A DNA stretch of 64,000 nt from Symbiodinium natans (lineage: Eukaryota > Sar > Dinophyceae > Suessiales > Symbiodiniaceae), in NCBI GenBank assembly GCA_905221605.1, contig CAJNDS010000302.1, positions 959,285 through 1,023,284 on the forward strand, written 5' to 3'. Shown here one piece after another: positions 18,050 to 25,893 of this stretch. The translations under genes and the position numbers were made by a program. The notes beneath the pieces were generated by a model. That model was not told the origin of the DNA. It made no database searches and worked only from the letters and a program-made list of their open reading frames with translations. Numbering within the stretch: the first letter of the stretch is position 1; each line of letters begins with the position of its first letter.

Positions 18050-18958
18050 CTACTCCGGGAGCTCGATATGGTCCGCCAGCAGCCAATCAGGGTCGCTCAG
18101 CAATGCAGGCCACACCACATGCTCCGGGTCCTTGCCGATAACCACCTGGCGGATTGTGAGGCCGGGGGCCCAGGGGTAGTGCGTGCGTCCGTAGCCCTTG
18201 AAGGCAGTAAAGTGTGAATCTTCGGGAAGGGCTTCTGTGACAGGAGGCACGCGATGATTGCCCCGTACCGAGTAGCACATCCGAAGGTGGTGCTGAAAGG
18301 TCTCTACGTCCTTTCGTCCGCCATAGACTAAAATTCGTGTCTCCTCGCTCGTGGGGGCTGGCAGCAAAGAAGGCAGCCTAATGGGGCCCATGCAAACACA
18401 AGCCCGGAAGGTCGCATGGGCCTCGGAAATTGCAATCTGGTAGGTGATGGTTCCTCCAGAACCGAGGCCCATGAGATATGTGGGCAAGGAGATGCGAGGG
18501 CTCGCATCACGTTGGACGGCCAACAGGAGCGGTAGAACTTCCATTGTATACACTGCCTTGGTCCAGGCAGCACCGTCAGGCAACATCCAGGCAGGCGGTG
18601 AGCCTGCTTGTCCCGCCACAGGCCATGCGCAGGCAATGACGGCCTTTTTGAAGGCCAGGTTGCTCCACAGGTACTCGATGGCCCCTTGCCAAGGCAGTGG
18701 GTGCATATTCTCCACATAGAAGTGTCCACAACCAGGGAGGAGAAGCACTATCGAGTTGGCTTCCCCTGCATCCGCACTCGGCCGGGATACAACAAAGGGG
18801 AGGGTTGAACTGCCATGGCTCGCCGTGATCCAGGTGTTTTCACGCCCAGCAACGAGCGGAGGGGCGACCAATGGAGGAGGCTGCAGGTTCTCCAGGCCAA
18901 GGGGCTCTTGCAATGCCATGGCGAAGAAGGGGCAGCCTATCCAATTGAACATGATCAA
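18050..18958 (-). CDS. Alpha/beta-hydrolase-like protein
   Basis: About 302 residues with a TTG opening; ATG at 18952 or the internal MALQEPLGLENL Met are more likely starts. It has 'NSIVLLLPGCGHFYVEN' (first strand and oxyanion-type loop), a nucleophile elbow 'LMGLGSGGTITY' (Ser ~168, a GxGSG form of the usual GxSxG), 'RILVYGGRKDVETF' (candidate Asp ~215) and 'GYGRTHYPWAPG' (candidate His ~260). This is the layout of small lipases/esterases; the substrate is unknown. Three decayed copies lie at 465-1715. A related hydrolase-type segment sits within the next ORF downstream, so the two may cooperate or share ancestry. No spliced-leader remnant was found directly upstream. Confidence 0.6.
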   Translation of the reverse strand: MIMFNWIGCPFFAMALQEPLGLENLQPPPLVAPPLVAGRENTWITASHGSSTLPFVVSRPSADAGEANSIVLLLPGCGHFYVENMHPLPWQGAIEYLWSNLAFKKAVIACAWPVAGQAGSPPAWMLPDGAAWTKAVYTMEVLPLLLAVQRDASPRISLPTYLMGLGSGGTITYQIAISEAHATFRACVCMGPIRLPSLLPAPTSEETRILVYGGRKDVETFQHHLRMCYSVRGNHRVPPVTEALPEDSHFTAFKGYGRTHYPWAPGLTIRQVVIGKDPEHVVWPALLSDPDWLLADHIELPE

Positions 18959-19078
18959 AGGTTACAACTTTCCAAATCGGTCAAGACAACAGCATGACAA
19001 TACAGGAATGCCGCATGACCATGGATAACGACCGGTGTACTAGGCCGCCGTTTGTTCCGTATCCGCACAGGGTCAGCG

Positions 19079-19771
19079 TTAGATGTCACTGTCCGAATGC
19101 CGATTGTCCTCAAGCAAATGCATGGTCTCGTCATCTAAATGCTCGAGAATGTCGGTAGCAATACGTTCATCAAGGAAGCACGCTACCCACTCCAGAATGA
19201 CGGCATTATCATTGGGGACAGCATCGGACATCGCCTGCAAAAGCAAATGGACTTTATCGGCAGTGAAACGCCATGCAAGCAAAAGATGCTGCTCCAAATG
19301 CGCTTTTATGAGGTAAATTGGAAAATCTTCCTGGCGATGCACAATGATTGGCCTGGCCCAGGCTAAAAGGGCATTCTGCTGCGGTCCAGGCGGACGTCTG
19401 AACATCGCCAGTAACGCCCCGTACTCCTGGGCAAGCTCATTCCTCAAGTCCTGCGAAAGATCTCGAAGGTGGTGTGCAAGCCAGGCACGATGACCTCCAA
19501 CAGAGTGCGCGAGTTCGGCCGCAGCAACCATGGCGAGGGTCCGTTGATTAGGACGTCCTTGGGCTGCCGAGGCATCGCGGATTCCTTGCAGTACGAGGAG
19601 CTTGGTGAGCGATATCCAGCCAGCACTACAAGTGTGGCCGTGGCCTTCGAGGATGGGCTCGCTGGAAAAGATCTCCGGGTGTTCGTAAGGGTAGCATCTT
19701 TCCCAGTCACTGTCGCCATCTCCATTGACAGCAGTGTAAAGGCTGCCACCGATGACCAACGAAGCAGCCAT
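19079..19771 (-). CDS. Unknown helical protein
   Basis: 230 residues from ATG 19771, with a spliced-leader-like remnant 43 nt upstream (19814-19830). The composition is Leu/Ala/Glu-rich and mainly helical, with repeated hydrophobic patches (LLAW occurs twice) and an acidic C-terminus (HLDDETMHLLEDN). I recognise no family. It is the same orientation as its neighbours, 120 nt before the hydrolase frame. Confidence 0.5.
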   Translation of the reverse strand: MAASLVIGGSLYTAVNGDGDSDWERCYPYEHPEIFSSEPILEGHGHTCSAGWISLTKLLVLQGIRDASAAQGRPNQRTLAMVAAAELAHSVGGHRAWLAHHLRDLSQDLRNELAQEYGALLAMFRRPPGPQQNALLAWARPIIVHRQEDFPIYLIKAHLEQHLLLAWRFTADKVHLLLQAMSDAVPNDNAVILEWVACFLDERIATDILEHLDDETMHLLEDNRHSDSDI

Positions 19772-19813
19772 GCCGGGCAGTTAGTTCGGGGAGGGCAAGC
19801 GGGCGCCTGCTCC

Positions 19814-19830
19814 TGTGAGCCCTGGCGGCA
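19814..19830 (-). other. Relict spliced-leader-like sequence, degenerate
   Basis: Minus strand TGCCGCCAGGGCTCACA. It matches the better-preserved remnant at 22528-22546 (TGCCGCCTTTTGGCTCACA) with the T run deleted, which ties it to the same series. It lies 43 nt 5' of ATG 19771. Confidence 0.4.
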
Positions 19831-19941
19831 CAGAAAAAGGGGGCAAGTTAGCGGGTAAAACCCTCACTCCTTTATGTTCGCGGCTAAGAGGGCTAGGAGC
19901 CACAGGAACAAACTGTCAATCCATGCGGGGGACCAGGGCGT

Positions 19942-19961
19942 GTGAGTGCGGGCGCACTCAC
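19942..19961. repeat. Perfect short hairpin, copy 1
   Basis: GTGAGTGCGGGCGCACTCAC: a 9-bp perfect stem with a 2-base loop, or 8 bp with a 4-base loop. The identical 20-mer recurs 231 bases away. It lies in the spacer between two minus-strand ORFs. Confidence 0.85.
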
Positions 19962-20172
19962 GTACCCACCATCAAATCACTCCCGCACCCTCACAAGATT
20001 CTCCTCAGGTAATACTCGGGAGCAAGGGAGCAACCCGAACGGGAGCTCCTGAGCCGCTTCACCGAGCCCCTGCTCGGAAGTTGCGGTGAGGGGTCACTGC
20101 TCGTCAAACTTGTACAGAGAACGTAAATGGATATACTGCCTTGAGAAGAGATGCAGGTTCCTACACCGCCGT

Positions 20173-20192
20173 GTGAGTGCGGGCGCACTCAC
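20173..20192. repeat. Perfect short hairpin, copy 2
   Basis: Identical to the 20-mer at 19942-19961, including the 'gt' before it and the 'gt' after it. It begins 15 nt beyond the stop codon of the ORF at 20207-20827 on the minus strand, so it would fold in that transcript's 3' end. Confidence 0.85.
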
Positions 20193-20206
20193 GTGGCATG
20201 AGCAAC

Positions 20207-20827
20207 TCAACTGTCCTCCTCCACTTGCCTAGTGACTGGGGTCCTAGCCTGGCTAGAGGAGGATGAGAGTATAGCATTGTTTCGCATTCGCGCGACACCC
20301 AAGTCCATCAATTCCGTAACATGAAGCTGCAATTTGAGATGGGTGCAGTTTACACGCACGACGGGCACAACGCGCTGTGTACTGGCGAAGGTTGACGTAG
20401 ATGTCACAAAGCGCCTGCGCGATGCCCAAGCCCCGATGATACCTCCCCAGCGCCGACAAACAGCAGCCACTCTCGCGGTTTCCCTCAGGGATGGGAGGGC
20501 AACCCTATAATTCTCGACTCCAGGAGCGACGTGAGGGAGGCGAGTATAACAACAGCCCCAATTCGACTGGTGTTGCCGCCAGAGGTACACTTGTGGAGGC
20601 TCGGAGAGGCCTTCGCGCGGCTCAATAGTTAACCACAGGCTCAAGCACACAGTGCACGCCTCAAAGAGGATACAACGCAATGCATCCAATGGGCAGTCGT
20701 GAAGGTGTCTATCGCTGTGCCTGGAGGCGGGCCTACAGTAGGCCGACGTAAGGCTCAACTGCGAGACAATCACAAGCAGCGGAGCAAGACGTTCCATATG
20801 GCTTTGAGGGCTGGATGCCTCAACCAT
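20207..20827 (-). CDS. Unknown protein
   Basis: 206 residues from ATG 20827, with a spliced-leader-like remnant 58 nt upstream. It is Arg/Ser/Cys-rich with 'ETARVAAVCRRWGGIIGAW' and a serine run near the end. No domain recognised. The two hairpins follow its stop codon. Its reality rests mainly on the start, the leader remnant and the spacing shared with its neighbours. Confidence 0.42.
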   Translation of the reverse strand: MVEASSPQSHMERLAPLLVIVSQLSLTSAYCRPASRHSDRHLHDCPLDALRCILFEACTVCLSLWLTIEPREGLSEPPQVYLWRQHQSNWGCCYTRLPHVAPGVENYRVALPSLRETARVAAVCRRWGGIIGAWASRRRFVTSTSTFASTQRVVPVVRVNCTHLKLQLHVTELMDLGVARMRNNAILSSSSSQARTPVTRQVEEDS

Positions 20828-20884
20828 GTCAGCGCTGTCTTCCTGAGGGGAAGGCGGTGGACTACCTCGGATCTACAGAGTTGA

Positions 20885-20900
20885 CCTGAGCCAGCACTGC
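20885..20900 (-). other. Relict spliced-leader-like sequence, degenerate
   Basis: Minus strand GCAGTGCTGGCTCAGG. It shares the derived AGTGC spelling with the remnant at 22502-22519 (GTAGTGCTTTGGCTCATG), which supports common descent, but only TGGCTCA is identical to the canonical leader core. Confidence 0.35.
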
Positions 20901-21022
20901 ACAGCACCCATGAAAAAGTCCCGCCAACACATTCCCGAGAAAGCAAAACCGCAAAACCGGTGTGAAACTGGAGAACGAGACCCTCATGCTTCCAAGACCA
21001 AGCATTAATAAAGGTGGGGTCC

Positions 21023-22423
21023 CTACTGCATTTTCAGAAGTATGTTTGCATTCGGAGCAAAAGCTCGGCGTACCGCCGACGTAGGACTCGCGACTGCCCC
21101 TTGTGAGTCGGCCAGGACAAAAGATCGACACTCGAGGTGCCCACTGCGTTCTCTCATCGCTTGCACGCATTTGACCATCAACAGGGACACAGGCCAGCTA
21201 CCGGAAGCCAAAACAGGGCAAGGTAGGTCATTCCAATCGCTTGGGTTGAGGAGCTGCAGGTGCCAGGACGGCCAGCCAACAGTGACGGGTGGATGCGCAG
21301 CTCTTACAGCCAGGAGATCATTGTAGGCATATACAGTGAACGGTGTGCCCACCGGCCAATCTACCAGGGCACAGCACGGAGGGACAGGTAGGTGGCTTAG
21401 CTGCGAGACAGCGAAGACCCCAAGGAGATCTGGCTGCAGGCGGTTCGGGCACAAAGCACATAAGGCAGGGAAAAGTTGAGTGGTAAGTTGGAGAGTATCC
21501 CCTTCAAGAGCTTCTTGTCGAAAGGGAGCAACACACCAAACGATTTGAATCATACAACCTCGATGTTGAGTAACACGGACAAGGGTGAGATTGGCAACAA
21601 GACCAGCATACCTTACCCTACAACGAGAAGCTGCTTCACGGACTGACCAAGGGGCAGGCACGTGACGCTGCAAGGTGGACTGTGTGCGAGGCCATAGACT
21701 GCCACAGTGGCCCTCTGCCTGCGGGTGAGGAGAGTCCATTTGGGCAGGCCAATGATGCTCATGAGCAAGTCGCCCGCCCAGAAGCTGTCTTGCAGGAGTT
21801 TGATTGGCAAAGTCAGCTGTAAACGGTGAACGCAGTCGGAGGAGGCGGAGGCTCGCGAGTGGGAAGTCTCCAACTGCATGGACGTCGTAAGTGCATTCGT
21901 CAAGAGGCGTGACTCCAAAGAACGCTCCGGCGTGTTCCCCCGTGGGAATCGCAAAGAAGGGCATTCCCCTCAGACCTTCAGAGAGAAGACGGAACCAGTG
22001 CGAATTGACTGATGCAAGACAGGCCACAGACTGGATAGCCAATTGGCGCCAATGAAGCATGTGCCAATGAAAGTCTAGGCCGCCCGAGACCTGGCCAATC
22101 TTTATTTCTTGGCTTATGCTCCATCCCAGCCAAGCCTGGAAGGCATCAGCGGCATTTTCAGTGCCATGAACACTCTGCAATGGCAGGGCAAGAACAACCT
22201 TGATGTTGCAGAGATCCACAAGAAGGCGTTGCGCGACTGACGATGTCAGTCGTTGCACAGGGTCCTCTCCACCTCCGCAAAGAGGAATTAGAGGATCATT
22301 GCCTAGGACCAGCATCAAGGCCACGGGGGACAGATCCAAAGACAGAGCTTGCGGCAGAGCAAGAGTACGGGCGTACTCAAGCTGCCTTGGGTCGCTGTCA
22401 AGGCAATCTTCCTCTGTTGACAT
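21023..22423 (-). CDS. Unknown protein, paralogue of the next upstream ORF
   Basis: About 466 residues from ATG 22423 (MSTEEDCLDSDP). The C-terminal half has 'LVDWPVGTPF', 'AMRERSGHLECRSFVLADSQG' and ends 'ANILLKM'. The ORF at 22585-23937 has 'LVDWPVGTVF', 'HMRQRSGYLESRAFVLCDEQG' and 'ARVLLKY' at matching distances, so the two are tandem duplicates with strong divergence. Two spliced-leader remnants in a row sit 79-124 nt upstream. I recognise no family. The retained frame across two diverged copies suggests past or present protein-level selection. Confidence 0.6.
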   Translation of the reverse strand: MSTEEDCLDSDPRQLEYARTLALPQALSLDLSPVALMLVLGNDPLIPLCGGGEDPVQRLTSSVAQRLLVDLCNIKVVLALPLQSVHGTENAADAFQAWLGWSISQEIKIGQVSGGLDFHWHMLHWRQLAIQSVACLASVNSHWFRLLSEGLRGMPFFAIPTGEHAGAFFGVTPLDECTYDVHAVGDFPLASLRLLRLRSPFTADFANQTPARQLLGGRLAHEHHWPAQMDSPHPQAEGHCGSLWPRTQSTLQRHVPAPWSVREAASRCRVRYAGLVANLTLVRVTQHRGCMIQIVWCVAPFRQEALEGDTLQLTTQLFPALCALCPNRLQPDLLGVFAVSQLSHLPVPPCCALVDWPVGTPFTVYAYNDLLAVRAAHPPVTVGWPSWHLQLLNPSDWNDLPCPVLASGSWPVSLLMVKCVQAMRERSGHLECRSFVLADSQGAVASPTSAVRRAFAPNANILLKMQ

Positions 22424-22501
22424 GCTCAAACTTAGCCGCAAGGCAACGAGTCGTATAGTGTGGCGGCAGGAAAGTGACGTTGCGGAGCAACCTCAGACCC
22501 C

Positions 22502-22519
22502 CATGAGCCAAAGCACTAC
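22502..22519 (-). other. Relict spliced-leader sequence, proximal copy
   Basis: Minus strand GTAGTGCTTTGGCTCATG against leader GTAGCCATTTTGGCTCAAG: identical GTAG start and TTTGGCTCA core, with one gap. It is 79 nt 5' of ATG 22423 and 8 nt from a second remnant. Confidence 0.6.
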
Positions 22520-22527
22520 TACGCTAG

Positions 22528-22546
22528 TGTGAGCCAAAAGGCGGCA
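22528..22546 (-). other. Relict spliced-leader sequence, distal copy
   Basis: Minus strand TGCCGCCTTTTGGCTCACA. GCC-TTTTGGCTCA equals the leader's GCCATTTTGGCTCA with a single base missing. Tandem remnants are the known mark of repeated trans-splicing and retroposition of the same gene in dinoflagellates. Confidence 0.6.
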
Positions 22547-22584
22547 AGGAGACGTTGCCAACAGCAAAGCCAGCCGTCCTAGCA

Positions 22585-23937
22585 TCAAAGTAGGCTGTGG
22601 GAGGCGGAGACCAGTCTAAACAGGTGACCTTCGAAAGTGAGGCACTTGTACTTAAGAAGTACCCTCGCATCCTCATGGAACGCTGTTTGGATTTTGGTAC
22701 ACGTGTCCGCAACAAAGCCCTGCTCATCGCAAAGTACGAAAGCCCGACTTTCAAGGTAACCACTCCGTTGCCGCATGTGTTGCACAATTAGTATTTGCAG
22801 CATGAGCACCGGCAGCATTGGATCAATTGTGAGATTGAGAGGGAGCATCCCATCAGGCGGATTGACAATACAGAGGCGCCTACTAAAGTAAGACCCTACC
22901 AGGACCGGATGCGCCTCTACCATGTGCTCAAAGGAGGGGAAGGCAACAGCAATAAAGACCGTGCCAACAGGCCAATCAACAAGAAAGCTGACTAAAGGGA
23001 CAGCAAAGGTCAGTCCCTGGACAACTACTTGGATTTGCACCAGATTGAGATCAAGTCGGAAGGCCATGTTTTCCAGGAGGAGCGGAAGAAGTTCAGCGCC
23101 TAGTTGGGTAGATTCGAGGAGGTACCACTCTCCGTGCGTGTAGGGTGAGCAACACATGGTGTACTTGAGCATACATCCAAACTCGAGTCCAACTTCAACG
23201 AGGACGAAGGTGGCGATTTGGCCAACGAAAGCACAGGTCGCACCAAGACCCTGTTCGTGAAAGGCGCAGGCCGTTTGGGTGGTGAACTGGTACTCTTGCA
23301 CTCGTGGCGCACCGGTGCCATTCTCAGCTGGGAGGGGCCCAAAGGGGCGTTTAAGAACGCCAGGCCAAAAACCATGATGGGTGGCACGAGCAAGCAGGGT
23401 GGGAGGTGACCTTTGGTATGCGAGAAGAGGTGCATGAAGACGGAAGACAGGCAGACAGGGCAGCGAGCTCAACCGAAGAAAGAACACCTCGTAGCTGCCC
23501 AGGGTGGTAGTGGCAATTCTGCAAGATGCATGCAATGTTACCGGGAGCGCAATTATATACGCCTGCCCGATGTGGCCAGCAAGTACATTACGCCATGCCA
23601 CACTCACCGAACCCATAGCGCGCAGAGTTTGCAACCCCCATTGCTGCCACTCAAGGCATCCGCATCCATCTATCTCCCTTAACTGGAGGGCAAGTCCCTT
23701 GGACCAACAGCGGTGGATAAGCTGGAGAGCAGCCCCAACCAATTCGGAGGACTTTACATCGGCATCCAAGTGTGCACGAATGGAGACCGTGCCAGCCAGC
23801 TGCATAATGCAAAAGGCGATACTGGTCTCCAAGATGCAGAATTTGTTGTCATACGAGAAGAGGCAGGGCGAAGTGTGGATGGAAGAGCCAAGAATCTTCC
23901 TAAGATGATCCGGCGCCAAATCCAGACAGAAGGCCAT
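22585..23937 (-). CDS. Unknown protein, tandem paralogue
   Basis: 450 residues from ATG 23937, with a spliced-leader remnant 37 nt upstream. It shares the 'LVDWPVGT', 'RQRSGYLESRAFVL' and 'LLKYK' blocks and overall layout with the ORF at 21023-22423, and carries about 20 further residues at its C-terminus. It is rich in Leu, Ala, Cys and Phe and has no clear membrane segments or catalytic motif that I recognise. The spacing to its paralogue is 161 nt. Confidence 0.6.
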   Translation of the reverse strand: MAFCLDLAPDHLRKILGSSIHTSPCLFSYDNKFCILETSIAFCIMQLAGTVSIRAHLDADVKSSELVGAALQLIHRCWSKGLALQLREIDGCGCLEWQQWGLQTLRAMGSVSVAWRNVLAGHIGQAYIIALPVTLHASCRIATTTLGSYEVFFLRLSSLPCLPVFRLHAPLLAYQRSPPTLLARATHHGFWPGVLKRPFGPLPAENGTGAPRVQEYQFTTQTACAFHEQGLGATCAFVGQIATFVLVEVGLEFGCMLKYTMCCSPYTHGEWYLLESTQLGAELLPLLLENMAFRLDLNLVQIQVVVQGLTFAVPLVSFLVDWPVGTVFIAVAFPSFEHMVEAHPVLVGSYFSRRLCIVNPPDGMLPLNLTIDPMLPVLMLQILIVQHMRQRSGYLESRAFVLCDEQGFVADTCTKIQTAFHEDARVLLKYKCLTFEGHLFRLVSASHSLL

Positions 23938-23973
23938 TGCGCGGGTTAAGGGTCAGTGCTCCCATAACGAGCG

Positions 23974-23990
23974 CTTGAGCAAAATAACTG
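23974..23990 (-). other. Relict spliced-leader sequence
   Basis: Minus strand CAGTTATTTTGCTCAAG. ATTTTGCTCAAG equals the leader's ATTTTGGCTCAAG with one G missing, and AG stands at the place of the leader's TAG. It is 37 nt 5' of ATG 23937. Confidence 0.6.
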
Positions 23991-24230
23991 CCATGCATGT
24001 GTTAACTATATTCGGATGGGGAGGGGTAGGTGATCACAATGTTAGCAGTGATCCACCAACGAAGCAATTAACAGAGGAGCACGTAAAGGTACAAGTACCA
24101 TAAGCGGCAATAAAGCCCACCGAGCACAAAGTACAAGGGGCAACCACACCCTCACTCAGTGGACACATTGGCACATAGCTCCACTGTCTGCGAACAGATG
24201 GCCAAAGTGAGGTGGGTCCAGCCAGGGGCA

Positions 24231-24866
24231 TTAAAGCCAATTACGTGGCTCTGAATCTATTGTGTGAGAGGAAACAAGGTATGAATACCACGGCCAAAGG
24301 AAGTGATAGGGGAATTGTTCACACTCACACAGTTCACGGGCAATGACTGTTGCTCTTGGCGTTAAGACCTGGAGCAATGCATCTACCCTACCCCATCCAG
24401 TTTTGTGCCCGATTAAAGCCCCGACAACTCTTGAAGACCACTTGGGGGTCAAAGAAAAGTGCTCCGAAAGTGATTGGGCAAGCGCACGTTCTCCAACGCA
24501 CGAGATGGCACGGAGATTTGATGAACTTATTTTCCATTCCATTGACACGGTAGCGCGAGGTTGAGTGGCAGCGTCCAGCCTTGCAATGACTTCAATGAGA
24601 GTCCATGCAAGTAGGAGTTTTTCCTCATCCAGATCTTCGACGATCTCGTGAATGATCTGTGGATTACCGAAGGAGACGCCTCGATATAAACGATCCTTAT
24701 GGTATGGGGAAAGGGCTTCGTTCGACTTGCTTTCCTCTAAGAGAGCCACGAGGATCCCTCCCGCTGCAGCAGGGAGGACTGTGAGCTCGAAGTCAGCTGT
24801 GCTGGAGTGACTACCAATGGCTTCATGGTAACGCCAAGCCAGGAGGCAGCGTGCGGCGGCGAGCAT
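24231..24866 (-). CDS. Unknown helical protein
   Basis: About 211 residues from ATG 24866 (MLAAARCLLAWRYHEA), though the frame opens at a GTG at 24890. It is helical, with 'LPAAAGGILVALLEESKS' and 'EEKLLLAWTLIEVIARLD'. The LLLAW pieces resemble those of the ORF at 19079-19771, but too weakly to claim homology. A spliced-leader remnant lies 32 nt 5' of the ATG, and the retroelement's last frame ends 46 nt beyond that. No family recognised. Confidence 0.5.
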   Translation of the reverse strand: MLAAARCLLAWRYHEAIGSHSSTADFELTVLPAAAGGILVALLEESKSNEALSPYHKDRLYRGVSFGNPQIIHEIVEDLDEEKLLLAWTLIEVIARLDAATQPRATVSMEWKISSSNLRAISCVGERALAQSLSEHFSLTPKWSSRVVGALIGHKTGWGRVDALLQVLTPRATVIARELCECEQFPYHFLWPWYSYLVSSHTIDSEPRNWL

Positions 24867-24897
24867 GTTTGGTTGTGCCCGGGCGTTCACAACTGGT

Positions 24898-24913
24898 CTG
24901 AGCCAAAGGTGCC
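24898..24913 (-). other. Relict spliced-leader sequence
   Basis: Minus strand GGCACCTTTGGCTCAG. It shares the TTTGGCTCA core and an upstream GC with the leader (GCCATTTTGGCTCAAG). It lies 32 nt 5' of ATG 24866, at the boundary with the retroelement. Confidence 0.5.
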
Positions 24914-24958
24914 GCCATCACGAAAGAGGGAGGGTGGTTGAAATGGGGACTACACGCA

Positions 24959-25390
24959 TCACAACGAGGGGGGTGTTACCCACAATCCCCTACGCGGAAC
25001 AGCTGTAACATCAACGCGTCTCCTTTCATCGTCTCTTTGCCTCTCGACCTCTAGTATATCCTGAACTTCCAGGATAAGGCGCTTGGACACCCTGTTGGTG
25101 GTTGCCTTTGGGTGCTTTGGGAGAGCAGGGTTATGACACGCGATACCCGCAGCATTTAACGCATCAACTGCCGCATTAAATTCACTCTTCGTGGTGGTAA
25201 TAGCAAAGACATCTTGTAGGCTAGCAAATTCCTGGTTAGGTGTGACCTGTGGATGACAGTGCTGCCCCATCTGGATGAGCTGAACCAATGCTTCAGTAGC
25301 CCCTTCGATGAAGGGTGAAACTGCGTTTCTATTTTTGACGTACACCCCGTCATGTACCCAAAGCACTGTGCCTGCGCAGTACGGGAGCAT
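24959..25390 (-). CDS. Polymerase-palm-like domain, C-terminal half (motif C-like HDG)
   Basis: 143 residues from an ATG, but the frame is sensible further upstream (KLRNAKRLAAMLPYCAG). It contains 'GTVLWVHDGVYVKN'. An acidic residue in a strand-turn-strand, flanked by hydrophobics and preceded by His, is how motif C of family-A-like palms looks. The preceding frame supplies a motif A-like block. A single missing A in 'gaaagctt' near 25420 would join them. The large ORF at 58561-63732 has the equivalent 'VSLHFDGMRVSR'. Function as a nucleic-acid polymerase is inference. Confidence 0.5.
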   Translation of the reverse strand: MLPYCAGTVLWVHDGVYVKNRNAVSPFIEGATEALVQLIQMGQHCHPQVTPNQEFASLQDVFAITTTKSEFNAAVDALNAAGIACHNPALPKHPKATTNRVSKRLILEVQDILEVERQRDDERRRVDVTAVPRRGLWVTPPSL

Positions 25391-25893
25391 TGCAGCGAGC
25401 CTTTTCGCATTACGAAGCTTTCCGCAGCTTCAAGTGCAAAAGTTGCCCAATTCCTGTTGTTGACCCTTGCATCCGGTTGGTAAAATGGGATTCCTTGCTG
25501 GATCATAACCTGGAGGGTAGCTTTAGCCTGCACCAGATGTGCAAGAAAACTTGCCAAGGCAGGGGGGATGGCATAAGCAGCAATACTACCTTCATAAACA
25601 TGCCGAAGGAAAGCATTGCTGTCCATTCCAACTGCTCTTTGCAACAAGTGCTTGGTTTGTACTGTTTGTGCTTTGGGCGCGCGTGCAAGGTGACTACTAA
25701 ATAGCTCCCTGGCTTCAAGCAACGTTGGGAGGGGTGGGTGAGTAGGGCTGTGACATGTAAGGAGGCGCAAAAGCGTATAATGCGCACCTTTCATGTCGAT
25801 TTCAATTGCGTTCGGCCCGATGGCTAAGAAACGTGTTAGCCTTTTACTCGTTTGCCAGTGCCGTATGGCATAATATCTACCCTGTGGGTGCAA
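25156..25893 (-). CDS. Polymerase-palm-like domain, N-terminal half (motif A-like)
   Basis: 245 residues, opening at TTG; the frame reads sensibly a little further upstream (RQWPGLVQYRRPS). It contains 'RYYAIRHWQTSKRLTRFLAI' and then 'NAIEIDMKGAHYTLLRLL', a candidate motif A in which Asp follows a hydrophobic strand and a D-x-K-x-A-H pattern precedes a helix. Up to about residue 150 the sequence is coherent; after ~25420 the reading should switch to the next frame. It overlaps the end of the RT frame by 58 nt. Confidence 0.5.
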   Translation of the reverse strand: MHPQGRYYAIRHWQTSKRLTRFLAIGPNAIEIDMKGAHYTLLRLLTCHSPTHPPLPTLLEARELFSSHLARAPKAQTVQTKHLLQRAVGMDSNAFLRHVYEGSIAAYAIPPALASFLAHLVQAKATLQVMIQQGIPFYQPDARVNNRNWATFALEAAESFVMRKGSLQCSRTAQAQCFGYMTGCTSKIETQFHPSSKGLLKHWFSSSRWGSTVIHRSHLTRNLLAYKMSLLLPPRRVNLMRQLMR

